Shown: positions 9,002 through 18,660, counted from the stretch's first letter. The stretch: DNA of 64,000 nt from Shewanella sairae (GCF_023283535.1 NZ_JAKILT010000031.1:1-64000); one strand, 5' to 3'. Made by a program: numbers and translations. The notes: generated by a model not told the origin, from the letters alone.

Positions 9002-9874
9002 ATGCTTAAAAGTTTCATCATTCGCAGTATGGTTATGCTTACTTTAGTTGCCAGTCCTTTAAGTTATGCTGATAACAATACCGTTATCCGTATCGGCGGC
9101 TTTTATGCAAACACAGATTCTACAATTGATGTAAACGATCCAATTTTAGGCAATGCATTTACACTTGATTTCGAATCTGATTTAAAGCTAGAAGAATCAC
9201 AATTTTTACCTTTTTTCGAATTTTCTCACCACTTCAATGACCGTCATATTTTATATGTTGACTGGAAGCAATTGCATCGAAATGCCCTTGTGCAGTCGGT
9301 TGAAAAACCATTTCAATTTACTTGGGATGACACAACCTATGATATCAAGTCAGGTATTTCATTAGACAGCACCTTAAATATCGACATTATGCGCGTGGGT
9401 TATGGCTACGATATTTGGCAAGGTCATAACTATGATGTGGGCGTATCAGTCGGTTTGCATGCCATGTTCATCAAAACCGCCTTTAAAGGTCGCATAGGGA
9501 TCTGTGATTCAGGTACTGAAACACGCTGTCCAGACACAATTGATGTGCCTAAAGTCGTTGATGAGAAATTGTCAGCACCGCTACCCGATATAGGGGTTTA
9601 CGGGGGGTATGAGTTTTATCCTGGATTTAGGTTAAATGGTCACGCTCAGTATTTCTATATAAAACTTGACGATCTTAAAGGCGGTTTAGTCGACATTCGC
9701 CTTGGTGTTGAGGCTGAGATTAGTGAAAACTGGCATATGACAGCCGCATTTAACTACTATGAAGTGGATGTTGAATATACATCAACCTTTACTGATGCTG
9801 ATATTAAGCTTGCTGATTACAATATCTATTACAGCTTTACCGGTCCAATGCTCTCAGTCAGTTATCAATTCTAA
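9002..9874 (+). CDS. Predicted outer-membrane beta-barrel protein, function unknown
   Basis: A 290-residue protein with a signal peptide (about 1-23, cleavage after SYA). The rest is made of alternating polar/hydrophobic strands rich in aromatic residues and ends in Phe (MLSVSYQF), the C-terminal signature recognised by the BAM complex. Two Cys lie in a probable loop (GICDSGTETRCPD), where they could form a disulfide. I do not recognise the family. The length suggests an 8- to 10-strand barrel with a conserved-looking FFEFSHHFNDRHILYVDW stretch. It is expressed alone from a likely strong promoter. Confidence 0.75.
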   Translation: MLKSFIIRSMVMLTLVASPLSYADNNTVIRIGGFYANTDSTIDVNDPILGNAFTLDFESDLKLEESQFLPFFEFSHHFNDRHILYVDWKQLHRNALVQSVEKPFQFTWDDTTYDIKSGISLDSTLNIDIMRVGYGYDIWQGHNYDVGVSVGLHAMFIKTAFKGRIGICDSGTETRCPDTIDVPKVVDEKLSAPLPDIGVYGGYEFYPGFRLNGHAQYFYIKLDDLKGGLVDIRLGVEAEISENWHMTAAFNYYEVDVEYTSTFTDADIKLADYNIYYSFTGPMLSVSYQF

Positions 9875-10193
9875 GGGGGAATGGATTCTGGCTTGCTAAA
9901 TACGACAATTGCGAGTTGCACCACACGCCCCAAATGAAACCACTGTTATAAGTTAAATCTGCTAGCTCAGCTATTTCGATGCGCAACGAATACTCTACTA
10001 CCTCTGCTAAAGCGAAAAAGTTCGATATACCTTTAATCTCTATCCTAGGTAGCTTCCCCCTCTTTGTTAAGATTATTAATTCAATCATACCTAAAATGCT
10101 ACATTTATGATTATTCAAGTTTTTTATCCTTTGAAAACATAATAGAATGAGCAAAATAATAATACGCTAATCGATTAGTGATAAGGCTCAAAA
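9875..10193. other. Intergenic region without recognised element
   Basis: 319 bases between the barrel-protein gene and the GGDEF gene. No clear terminator hairpin, repeat or RNA seen. A minus-strand reading frame of 98 codons here has no recognisable features or ribosome site and is not called. Confidence 0.5.
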
Positions 10194-11213
10194 ATGGCAA
10201 CTCCCCTACTAAAGGAATCCGCATCTAAGTTAAAAAAAGCGATCCCTTTAATGCTGAAACACCAAATCCCCACAACACCAACAAACTATGCCCTTTGGTA
10301 CACTTATGTTGGTGAAAAAAGCCCAATGTTAAACCAGCATTTAGACAAGGTCATCGCCCAATATAACACTTGTCCACCTAGCCAAAGCGAATGTCTATAC
10401 CAAGAGTTCTTATCGGATCCAATGGAGCTAGATATCATTGATATGCAGCTTAATCTTGATGCGATGGTGACAGAGCTTTCTCAATCGATTAAAGATACCA
10501 ACTTAGATGCTGGCCAGTTCCAAAGTAAAATTAATCAAAATCACAGCAAACTCAACAAAATTGAAAATGAAGGTTTTACGATTGAAGAAGTGCTAACTGT
10601 CGTCAAAAGCCTTGTACGCGACTCTAACGAAATCAAATTAAGTGCTCAGCACTTTTCCGAGCAACTCGCCAAAGCCCAGTCTGAAATAGATGCTTTAAAA
10701 GCACAATTGAAAAAATCAGAACATGAAATCCGTTTTGATGCGCTAACAGGGTCTTTAAATCGCCGCGCATTTAATAAAGATCTCAAAGGTATTCTCGAAC
10801 AGTATCCTCAAGGACTTTGCTTGATCATCGCCGATATCGATCACTTTAAAGTGTTTAATGATACTTATGGCCACCAGCTAGGTGATCAAGTACTAAAAGC
10901 GGTCAGCAGGCGCTTAGATGAAAGCTGCCAAAACGGCACTAAATTGTATCGTTTCGGCGGAGAAGAGTTTGCCTTAATCGTACCCAATAGTCAGTTAAGA
11001 CGGGCAAGACAACTGGCGGAGTCAATGCGCAGAAGCTTAGAAAAACTTGTCGTTAAAGATAAACGAAAAGGCGATAACATCAATAATATTAACGCCTCGT
11101 TTGGTGTTGCAGAGTTTAGCCAACAAGATACGATTAATACACTTATCGAGCGCGCAGACAAACAGTTATACCAAGCAAAACGCTTAGGCCGTAATCGAGT
11201 TATGCCTATTTGA
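10194..11213 (+). CDS. GGDEF-domain diguanylate cyclase
   Basis: Makes cyclic di-GMP from GTP. It has 339 residues and no transmembrane segment. The N-terminal helical region (about 1-145) starts with LKESASKLKKAIPLMLKHQIPTTPTNYALWYTYV, a module seen in cytosolic cyclases. A coiled coil (about 145-180) leads into the GGDEF domain (about 180-339). The active-site signature is GGEEF (255-259), consistent with activity. The RxxD inhibitory site usually five residues upstream is absent (QNGT there), so product inhibition at the I-site is unlikely. Input signal unknown. Confidence 0.93.
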   Translation: MATPLLKESASKLKKAIPLMLKHQIPTTPTNYALWYTYVGEKSPMLNQHLDKVIAQYNTCPPSQSECLYQEFLSDPMELDIIDMQLNLDAMVTELSQSIKDTNLDAGQFQSKINQNHSKLNKIENEGFTIEEVLTVVKSLVRDSNEIKLSAQHFSEQLAKAQSEIDALKAQLKKSEHEIRFDALTGSLNRRAFNKDLKGILEQYPQGLCLIIADIDHFKVFNDTYGHQLGDQVLKAVSRRLDESCQNGTKLYRFGGEEFALIVPNSQLRRARQLAESMRRSLEKLVVKDKRKGDNINNINASFGVAEFSQQDTINTLIERADKQLYQAKRLGRNRVMPI

Positions 11214-11286
11214 TAAGTTATTTTGAGTGTTTGTCTATGTGATAAATCGTTAGCCAAACACTCCAGTTTCCATCCGTAAACAACCA

Positions 11287-11979
11287 CTAGTTTATTGGCC
11301 GCGCTTGCACGACATAACGTAGCGGTCCACCCGCAAATTCTGCACCAAATGGATAGCAAGTCACCAAAGTTAAAAGACTCTCACCATCATCTTCAGTGAC
11401 GCTCATATCCGATTCATGGGTAATCATTGTATGAGTGACTTTATAGAGCAGACTTTTGCCCGAAACACCTTGCACTCGAATCATCTGATCTATTTTGACA
11501 TCATTAAGCCGAGCAAAATGGGTATCTCTATGGCCTGCAATCACTGTATTTCCACGGCTATTTATATTGGCGGACGACAGTATTTGCGCAGGACCAAAAG
11601 CTAAATTTCGGCCCGATGCCCCTGACAGCACATAAAGAGTCGACTCTGTTGAGAAGTTAGATTGGTCATTTTTGGCAGCCAAAAACTCCAGCTTAGCCAC
11701 GGGATGCGTATCAGCCCAAGACCATGGTTTATGAGTTTGTCGGTCTTGTAGCGTCTTTTGCCACACTTGTTGAATTAAAAATTGGGCAAAATGTGCCTTA
11801 GCTTGCATATATCCACCTTGTACTAATAATCCAACGCCGACGATAAGTAGTAACCCAGCGACCAGTCGATGAAAGTAGTGTCCCTTGGCTTGGCTTTTGT
11901 TGCTGTTGTCCAAACTTGTAAACAAGTTCAGCCCGTCTATATTTTGCATAAGTGTTCTCGTCAAGTGAGCTAATTCCAT
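11287..11979 (-). CDS. Class GN sortase of the proteobacterial dedicated sortase system
   Basis: A transpeptidase of 230 residues with one N-terminal membrane anchor (about 40-56). The catalytic triad is visible: His in TVIAGHRDTHF (near 150), Cys in LLTLVTCYPF (near 208) and Arg in GGPLRYVVQARP (near 221). It lies 26 nt after its presumed sole substrate gene, the LPQTG-tailed protein, which is the known arrangement for marine proteobacterial sortases. The active site should face the periplasm. ATG at 11979 was chosen; the codon before it is TTG and a later ATG (11949) is possible. What nucleophile accepts the cleaved substrate in a Gram-negative envelope is not clear. Confidence 0.93.
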   Translation of the reverse strand: MELAHLTRTLMQNIDGLNLFTSLDNSNKSQAKGHYFHRLVAGLLLIVGVGLLVQGGYMQAKAHFAQFLIQQVWQKTLQDRQTHKPWSWADTHPVAKLEFLAAKNDQSNFSTESTLYVLSGASGRNLAFGPAQILSSANINSRGNTVIAGHRDTHFARLNDVKIDQMIRVQGVSGKSLLYKVTHTMITHESDMSVTEDDGESLLTLVTCYPFGAEFAGGPLRYVVQARPIN

Positions 11980-12005
11980 CAACTCTTTGTTACCTCAATA
12001 GCGCC

Positions 12006-14417
12006 TCATATCGATGAATTGTCACTTCGGTAAAAAGACAAACGATACAAAGCTGCGAGTAATAAAAGCATGCCGCCAAAAATCAGTAACACATAACTAT
12101 TGGTCCCCGTTTGCGGCAGTGTTTGCGTTACCCCCTGCAAATTACTATGCCAGCCGTGGGGTAAATGTTGCTTTACTTGAGCACCTAGTACCACAGCGCC
12201 TTGTGGTTTAGCCGGGGTGATGTCTACCGCGACCAAACTTGTATAGGCACTCATGATATGAAAGTTCATTGCAACCGCCGTAATCTGCTTTTCTATACGT
12301 GCTTTATTCGCTCCTTGTTTGCTTAACTCCAAAGCAGCAATCTGTTTTCTTGCCCAAACCAGATCTAAACCTTTTGCCTCGCCTTTGCTGTCCAGCGGTA
12401 AGCGATGCTGCCAAAACTGACCAGCTAAAAAACCTTGGATAAGTAAGTCATCATCCACAAAGCTAGGAATGCGAACCGCAACTAAAATAGGTTCATGGGC
12501 ATATAGATCGGGGATCCGTACAGGCCAATAATCAGGAATACTGCCATCACTAAACTTAAGGTCGACATCTGTCACTTGTGGCTTTTCAATTTTCTCAAGT
12601 AACTTAACCATTTTGTTATTTACTTCATCAAGCTTACCTATGTAGGTATAAGTCCCTCGTCCTAGTTCAGCCGCCCGCTGCATAAAATGCGCATTAGGTG
12701 CAGAGCCTATGCCAATGGTGAACAAGCGGCTGTCTGCTAATTGATCTTCGATTTGGGTAAATAACATTGATTCATTTGCCACTGCGCCATCAGTAATAAA
12801 CAGGACTTGCCTAAGAGTTTGCTCTTTTACAGGATGTGAACTGTGACTTAACAGGCTCTGTTGCGCTAACGCGGCATCAAGCGCTAAGGCCATTTCTGTG
12901 CCGCCATTAGCTTGCAAAGCATGAATATAGCGTTGAGCAGCGCCAATGTTGGCAGCGGTGGCAGGCATGGCTTGCTCAGACCATTTAGACACCCCGGAGT
13001 TAAATTGCAAAATATTAAAGCTGTCTTGAGATCTTAAGCCTGCAAGGGCATGCTTTAATGCTGATTTTGCCTGAACAATGGCATCTCCAGACATAGAGCC
13101 CGATGTATCAATAACCAAAATTAACTCTCTAGGGGTCGATAAGTATGTTTTATCACCTGCTTGTGGCGGCATTAACATCACTAATGCGTACTTATCTTGT
13201 TCCTGTTGTTGCGGCTGATTTTTTACCTTTGGCTCTGCTTCGCTACTAACCCCTTCCCCACTCATTAACTTACCACTAACGAATGGTGCTTTTGCAGCAG
13301 TACCGGTTGGACTCACTTGGTGAGTTTTACCTTGCTGAGTAAACACAGCTGCAGTAGGTTCGCTGCCTTGCAAGGGCTGCCAAGTCAGCACAAAGTCACG
13401 GTTAGCTTTAACATCGCGCTGCAATGTCACCTTAGCGGCGGCATCTTCTACCATATTTATGCTTACGCTATGATAAGGGCTGACGATGTTATCAACCGCC
13501 ATTGCTGCATCAAACACAACCTCAATGACAACAGTATTTTCGCTATCTGCATTTTCAATATCACTGCTTCTGGTGACTTCCCCAATTGCCGCAACCTGTT
13601 GATGTAGGCTCCGATCAGACAAATTGTCAGTATTTGCCAGCCCCGCAACATATTGCTGATACTCCTCAGGCCGGATCTGCTTCATGATTTGTTGGCTCAG
13701 CGCCTGCGCTTCATTAAGCTGAGCGTGATCTTGGCGATTAAGCTCCGTTTGCTCAGGCGTATACCTTGGGGCTACAACCATAGGAAAACGCAAACTAAAC
13801 TCGCCATCTTTATAATCAAGGGTTTCTTGATAGCTAAGCTCTACAATAAGTGTTTCATTAGGCGCAAGGTTTGCCACCTCAGCCTTAAAAATATTTGCCC
13901 GTTTTTGCTCAAGTAAGCTGGCCTTCTTGCCTTGAGCTTTAGCTTGTTCAAACATAGCTTTGGCTTTTTTCTTTGGCTGGATCTGCCCTTCTATCACTCT
14001 ATCGCCGATATAAAGCTTGAGCGTGTCAACCGCCGCCTCATTCGGTAATGGAAAAATATATTGACCATTAACCCATTGAGTCGAATGATTGCTAAATTCA
14101 TGACGCACAGCCACACGGTTTGTCCAACCAGAAACATGCATGCTCACTATAGTCTGCAGCGGTAATGCCAGGCTCAATTCACCTTGCGCATTCTCAAACA
14201 CTAAGCTGCCTTGTTTAATTTGATCTAAGTTAAACGGCTTGGCTATTACACCATTCACAGCTGTGGTTGTGTCTTCTATAGACTCTGGTGTTGTTGCCAA
14301 CGCCGACACATTTGCTGCGAACAATAAACACAACATCGATAATGTTATCGGCGCTCTTTTTAACATGGTGTTGGAGGTTAAAGGCTCTTTTGCCTTAAAT
14401 GTAAACAACCCAGTCAT
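12006..14417 (-). CDS. Sortase target protein with VIT and VWA domains and LPQTG tail
   Basis: An 803-residue exported protein. The signal region ends near SALA (about 40). A VIT domain (about 65-195) is followed by a linker and a von Willebrand A domain whose MIDAS motif is intact (VIDTSGSMSG, near residue 435). The C-terminus is a classic sortase signal: LPQTG at about 767, a hydrophobic helix, then a short tail with Arg. Known as the marine proteobacterial sortase target family. It is the only LPxTG protein seen in the window and sits directly upstream of the sortase. GGGAG 6 nt before ATG 14417 supports this start although the signal peptide core begins about 20 residues later. Ligand unknown. 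Confidence 0.93.
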   Translation of the reverse strand: MTGLFTFKAKEPLTSNTMLKRAPITLSMLCLLFAANVSALATTPESIEDTTTAVNGVIAKPFNLDQIKQGSLVFENAQGELSLALPLQTIVSMHVSGWTNRVAVRHEFSNHSTQWVNGQYIFPLPNEAAVDTLKLYIGDRVIEGQIQPKKKAKAMFEQAKAQGKKASLLEQKRANIFKAEVANLAPNETLIVELSYQETLDYKDGEFSLRFPMVVAPRYTPEQTELNRQDHAQLNEAQALSQQIMKQIRPEEYQQYVAGLANTDNLSDRSLHQQVAAIGEVTRSSDIENADSENTVVIEVVFDAAMAVDNIVSPYHSVSINMVEDAAAKVTLQRDVKANRDFVLTWQPLQGSEPTAAVFTQQGKTHQVSPTGTAAKAPFVSGKLMSGEGVSSEAEPKVKNQPQQQEQDKYALVMLMPPQAGDKTYLSTPRELILVIDTSGSMSGDAIVQAKSALKHALAGLRSQDSFNILQFNSGVSKWSEQAMPATAANIGAAQRYIHALQANGGTEMALALDAALAQQSLLSHSSHPVKEQTLRQVLFITDGAVANESMLFTQIEDQLADSRLFTIGIGSAPNAHFMQRAAELGRGTYTYIGKLDEVNNKMVKLLEKIEKPQVTDVDLKFSDGSIPDYWPVRIPDLYAHEPILVAVRIPSFVDDDLLIQGFLAGQFWQHRLPLDSKGEAKGLDLVWARKQIAALELSKQGANKARIEKQITAVAMNFHIMSAYTSLVAVDITPAKPQGAVVLGAQVKQHLPHGWHSNLQGVTQTLPQTGTNSYVLLIFGGMLLLLAALYRLSFYRSDNSSI

Positions 14418-14508
14418 CTTGACTCCCTAATCCTTGTCAGCAATTTGCTGCGCACTGAGCCAACTCTGCTCTCAATAAATCAACTCAGTGCTTAGCAATC
14501 CTTTGCGG

Positions 14509-15258
14509 TTACTTGGCAGAAAACGCCGCTAACGAGCCATCTTGATTTTGTAGTTTTAGGGTCACTCGGCGATCAAAGAAATCATTCTCAAAGTTTTGCT
14601 CCGCCATTAATGGCGATGAATCACCGAATGCTTGATTATGTAAGCGCTGCTCGGCAACCCCCTGTTCAATAAGATAGCTTTTCACTTCAGCAACGCGTTG
14701 CTCTGACAAAGCTTGGTTGTAATCGCCATCTCCTCGACGGTCAGCGTAGCCGGTTAAGTCCAGCGTTAACTCAGGCGATAATGACATTGCATAAGCAATA
14801 TCATTTAGCTGACTCTGAAAGTGCGGCTCAATAGTTGAAGAGCCGGTTTTAAACTGGATATTTAACCCTAATGCCAATTCCGTTAACTTCTGCTCTTGCG
14901 CCATTTTTAAATTAGCTAGTTGTTGCTGCGCTTGCTCATACTGTTCTGATAGTTCAACCAGCGATTCATTTTGCTGATTGAGGGCAATTAACTGCTGCTC
15001 TTTTTCATCTAACATCGCTTGCTGACTTTTTAAGGTATCGTCATCCCCAACAGACTTACCCACTAATGTACCGGTGAAAGCGCCGATAATGGCACCAACG
15101 GGCCCCCCGACTACCGCGCCAAGCACAATGCCAGATGTAAGACCAATCAGTTCTTCGTTATTACTGCTGCTTTCAACTTCAACATTCTGCTCTGCTGCAG
15201 CTTGGGTAGAAAATACTAAGGCGCCAATAACGAGAGTAGAGATAAGTTGCTTTTTCAT
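14509..15258 (-). CDS. pdsO: Sortase-system OmpA-family protein PdsO
   Basis: A 249-residue envelope protein: signal peptide (cleavage near TQAAA, residue 21), glycine-zipper hydrophobic segment (about 37-72, LGAVVGGPVGAIIGAFTGTLVG), a Gln/Glu-rich coiled coil (about 78-120), and a C-terminal OmpA-like peptidoglycan-binding domain (about 130-235; LTGYADRRGDGDYNQALSEQRVAEV). It probably anchors the system to the cell wall. The start at 15258 is set by AAGGGGAAC upstream; an in-frame extension to 15429 is not supported. It lies upstream of the target and sortase genes on the same strand and diverges from pdsR. Confidence 0.92.
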   Translation of the reverse strand: MKKQLISTLVIGALVFSTQAAAEQNVEVESSSNNEELIGLTSGIVLGAVVGGPVGAIIGAFTGTLVGKSVGDDDTLKSQQAMLDEKEQQLIALNQQNESLVELSEQYEQAQQQLANLKMAQEQKLTELALGLNIQFKTGSSTIEPHFQSQLNDIAYAMSLSPELTLDLTGYADRRGDGDYNQALSEQRVAEVKSYLIEQGVAEQRLHNQAFGDSSPLMAEQNFENDFFDRRVTLKLQNQDGSLAAFSAK

Positions 15259-15506
15259 GGTGTTCCCCTTGAGATATTGATTTAATTGCGAATGGTTATA
15301 ACCGGTCGCTAAATTAAGTTGGTTAAGTGTTGTTGTTTCGATGACTGTATTTAAACTGATTGAAATGGCTTTTAAGGGGAGCAAAAAAGGCGATTTCAGG
15401 GTCAATTGTGGCAACAAAATGGCAATCACGGTTCACGACTTCAAACCCAAGTATTTTGCTGTATAGTCACAACCCATTAGGCAGATAAGGTGCAAGTAAA
15501 GACATC

Positions 15507-16199
15507 ATGAAACGAATTGCTATAGTCGAAGATGAAGCAGCGATTAGAGAGAACTACAAAGAAGTATTACAGCAACAAGGTTACTGTGTGCAGGCTTATG
15601 CTAACCGCCCACAAGCCATGCAAGCATTTAATACCCGCTTACCCGATTTGGCGATTATAGACATTGGCTTAGAAAACGAGATTGATGGTGGTTTTACCCT
15701 TTGTCAGTCACTCAGAGCTATGTCGAGTACTTTACCGATTATCTTCTTAACTGCTCGCGATAGTGACTTTGACACTGTGTGTGGCCTGCGCCTTGGCGCC
15801 GATGACTACCTAAGTAAAGATGTTAGCTTCCCTCACCTTATTGCACGTCTAGCGGCTTTATTTAGACGCTCAGATCTAAAAAATGCCAGCAGTGATGAGA
15901 GCCATATTGTTGAACATGGTTTATTAACGATTGACGTAAATCGAATGCAAGTGTTTTGGAATGGCGTGCAAATTGAGCTCACTGTGACTGAATTTTGGAT
16001 GGTTCACGCGCTAGCTAAACGCCCAGGTCATGTGCGTCAACGCCAGGAGTTGATGCAAGAAGCTAAAATCTTTGTCGACGACTCAACCATTACCTCCCAT
16101 GTAAAGCGTATACGTAAAAAGTTTATCGCACAGGATCCACAGTTCGATTGTATCGATACCGTGTATGGCATGGGTTATCGCTGGGACTCACACAGTTAA
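15507..16199 (+). CDS. pdsR: Sortase-system response regulator PdsR
   Basis: A 230-residue OmpR-type regulator. The receiver domain (about 1-120) has the acidic pocket VEDE, phospho-acceptor Asp52 in LAIIDIGL and the conserved Lys in YLSKDV. The C-terminal winged helix (about 130-228) has the typical GMGYRWD end. It is divergent from pdsO and 67 nt upstream of the sensor kinase gene, so it most likely controls the sortase, target and pdsO genes through the 250-bp divergent region. Member of the proteobacterial dedicated sortase response regulator family. Confidence 0.93.
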   Translation: MKRIAIVEDEAAIRENYKEVLQQQGYCVQAYANRPQAMQAFNTRLPDLAIIDIGLENEIDGGFTLCQSLRAMSSTLPIIFLTARDSDFDTVCGLRLGADDYLSKDVSFPHLIARLAALFRRSDLKNASSDESHIVEHGLLTIDVNRMQVFWNGVQIELTVTEFWMVHALAKRPGHVRQRQELMQEAKIFVDDSTITSHVKRIRKKFIAQDPQFDCIDTVYGMGYRWDSHS

Positions 16200-16266
16200 T
16201 TATTAAGTTTCGAGCTAAAATAATCAGTTCGCTGAGTAATATCATCATTTAGGTATTGGTTACACC

Positions 16267-18450
16267 ATGTTTAATTTTCCCATAGGTCTGCGCACTAAAG
16301 TCGCAGTGTTATCGCTTTTCTTACTCTGCCTACCTTGGCTTGGGTACCAGTACGTATGGGAAATGGAAAAATACCTGCGCCACGGCCAAGAAAAAACCTT
16401 AGAAGGCACCACCCAAGCTTTGGCAACAGCCCTGCATGAGCGACCAAAGCTATTTGATAGCCAAGCCAGCTTTTTAACTCAAGTAGAAAAAGGCCGCGAC
16501 TTATATGCCTATCCACTATCAGGCCCGATTCAACTCGATGGCAAGCTCAACGATTGGAGCAATTATCGCCACCGCACACTTAACTATGGCGTCGATAACC
16601 AAATCTATAAACGCGATGAGTCCCAGCCTCTGCAGATGAGCTTCACTCATATGGTGGGCAAATATGCTGGCTACCTATATGCATTCTTTGAAGTCACAGA
16701 TCCTAGCGTTATCTACCGCGGCAAAAACAGCCTAAGCATAGATAGAAACGATCATATCGCCATTGCCACCCTTGCGCCCGATGGTCAGTTTCGTCGCTAT
16801 ATTGTGGCAACAACTCAAGATGGCTGGATAAGTGCGTTTGAGTTACCCGAAGATCCAGCACTATCAAAACCGGTTACCCCTGAAGTTAAAATTCAAGGAA
16901 AGTGGACTAAAAGCAAACAAGGTTACAATGTTGAGCTACGTATCCCGCTTAATATGGTCGGTAGTAAGCTTGGCTTTGCTGTTTACGATATAAACGATAG
17001 CAAAACTCGCGCACTTGACGCAGTTGTTGGCACCTCGGCCATCGATGATGTCAGTAAGCTCGGCACTGTATTGGTACCATCACCAGAGATAGAAAGCATT
17101 ATTAAAGGCATGAGCCATAATAGCTCACGTATTTGGGTTGTTGATAAACACGGCCGCGTATTGGCAAAGTCTGGCGATATTCGCTCAGATAACAGCGTAT
17201 GGTCACGTTCATCGATTGATAAAGAAGATAACTCTGGCTGGGGTAAGTTTAAGCAAGAATACTTACGCCCACTGTACTACAAAATACTGACCATCCCCGC
17301 CAAAGACTTTATTGATTCCTTACAAGATTCTACGGTCCTTCAAGGCAGTCATATCACCAAAGCGCTCAATGGTCAGCAAGGCTCAACTTGGCGCCTCACT
17401 CCCGATAGCAAAGCCGTGGTACTTGCCGCTGCAAGCCCTATTTGGATTGACGACAAAGTGATGGGCGTGGTGATTGCAGAAGAAACCACCCATGGTATTC
17501 GCACGCTCAGAAACAAAGCTTTAGAAAAGTTGTTCAACGTGATCTTAACCATCATGAGTATGGGCACCTTAGCGCTATTTTTCTTCGCCTCGAATATTTC
17601 AAGCCGTATACGTAAACTGCGCGATGAAGCTGAGCAAGCAATTGATAGCCAAGGGCGGATTAAAAATGAAATCCAGGGCTCTAAAGTACGCGATGAAATT
17701 GGCGACCTCTCAAGAAGTTTTGCCAGTATTGTTAGCCGCTTAAGTCAGTACACTCATTATTTAGAAAATATGTCTTCACGCTTGTCTCATGAGTTAAGAA
17801 CCCCTGTAGCCGTGGTGCGATCATCGCTTGAGCACCTAGGACTGCAAGAGTTAAACCCTGATAGCCGTAAATATGTTGATCGGGCACAAGAAGGGGTTAA
17901 TCGCCTCAATATGATCCTCAATAATATGAGCGAAGCAACCCGTTTAGAAGAGAGCCTCTCTCATGCAGAGCAAACTGTATTTCCTTTAGAGAAAGTCATC
18001 AGTGGTTGCATGCAAGGCTATCAAATGACCTACCCGGAGCAAACTTTTACACTGGATATCACACAAGAGAATATCCCTGTAAAAGGAGTGCCCGAGTACA
18101 TTGCGCAGCTGATGGACAAACTCATCGCCAATGCACTTGAGTTTAGCCATAACAATACACCGATTGAGGTGTCGCTCAACCTAAAAGGCAAGTCTGCTGA
18201 GCTCAGTGTGTGTAACCAAGGACCCGCGCTCCCCGAAAATATGGCAGAGCAAATTTTTGAGTCTATGGTGTCGGTTAGAGCGCAAAAAGCCCAAGATAAA
18301 CCTCACCTTGGTTTAGGGCTTTATATTGCGAGATTAATTTGCCAATTTCACGACGGCAAAATCATCGCACGTAATACCCAAGATAAACAAGCTGAGATCA
18401 ATGGGGTGAAAATCACCATTAGTCTGCCTATTACCAAAACGTCGGCTTAA
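16267..18450 (+). CDS. pdsS: Sortase-system sensor histidine kinase PdsS with CBM9-like ectodomain
   Basis: A 727-residue inner-membrane kinase. TM1 is near residues 10-30. The large periplasmic region (about 30-415) contains a carbohydrate-binding-module-9-like fold with the signature LDGKLNDW near 95 and a matching LRIPLNMVGSKLGFAVYDIND strand pair near 220-245. TM2 is near 420-440 (VILTIMSMGTLALFFFA), then HAMP, HisKA with phospho-acceptor His508 (RLSHELRTPVAVV), and HATPase with N box (LIANALEFSHN) and G2 box (HLGLGLYIA). The ectodomain implies that the system senses a sugar or glycan-like ligand. It pairs with PdsR. Confidence 0.92.
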   Translation: MFNFPIGLRTKVAVLSLFLLCLPWLGYQYVWEMEKYLRHGQEKTLEGTTQALATALHERPKLFDSQASFLTQVEKGRDLYAYPLSGPIQLDGKLNDWSNYRHRTLNYGVDNQIYKRDESQPLQMSFTHMVGKYAGYLYAFFEVTDPSVIYRGKNSLSIDRNDHIAIATLAPDGQFRRYIVATTQDGWISAFELPEDPALSKPVTPEVKIQGKWTKSKQGYNVELRIPLNMVGSKLGFAVYDINDSKTRALDAVVGTSAIDDVSKLGTVLVPSPEIESIIKGMSHNSSRIWVVDKHGRVLAKSGDIRSDNSVWSRSSIDKEDNSGWGKFKQEYLRPLYYKILTIPAKDFIDSLQDSTVLQGSHITKALNGQQGSTWRLTPDSKAVVLAAASPIWIDDKVMGVVIAEETTHGIRTLRNKALEKLFNVILTIMSMGTLALFFFASNISSRIRKLRDEAEQAIDSQGRIKNEIQGSKVRDEIGDLSRSFASIVSRLSQYTHYLENMSSRLSHELRTPVAVVRSSLEHLGLQELNPDSRKYVDRAQEGVNRLNMILNNMSEATRLEESLSHAEQTVFPLEKVISGCMQGYQMTYPEQTFTLDITQENIPVKGVPEYIAQLMDKLIANALEFSHNNTPIEVSLNLKGKSAELSVCNQGPALPENMAEQIFESMVSVRAQKAQDKPHLGLGLYIARLICQFHDGKIIARNTQDKQAEINGVKITISLPITKTSA

Positions 18451-18605
18451 GCGTTTTAGCATTTTTGGATTACAGCCATAATGAAAATAGCGACTGACGA
18501 TAACACTCAAATCCTGCTTCAGTGGACGAGATTAACGTCAGTTACTAAAGCGGCTAATGATAAGTATATGGTGGCATCTTAAAAACTGAAAATATTGGCA
18601 CTTCC

Positions 18606-18637
18606 TTTTAGCCGTTTAGATGTTAAGATGGCTAAAA
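18606..18637. promoter_or_regulatory. Candidate MetJ operator upstream of metC
   Basis: Three tandem 8-mers resembling the met box AGACGTCT (AGCCGTTT, AGATGTTA, AGATGGCT at 18610-18633) sit inside a perfect 8-bp inverted repeat TTTTAGCC/GGCTAAAA (18606-18613, 18630-18637). The matches are imperfect (5-6 of 8), but tandem phasing plus the dyad fits a MetJ operator. Its place just before ATG 18661 also argues against upstream starts. Confidence 0.4.
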
Positions 18638-18660
18638 ATAAAACTGATGGAATTCACCCT

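Noticed and set aside
9858..10154. Minus-strand frame of 98 codons after the barrel-protein gene
   Set aside because: No ribosome site, no domain or signal features, overlaps the barrel gene end; composition looks non-coding.
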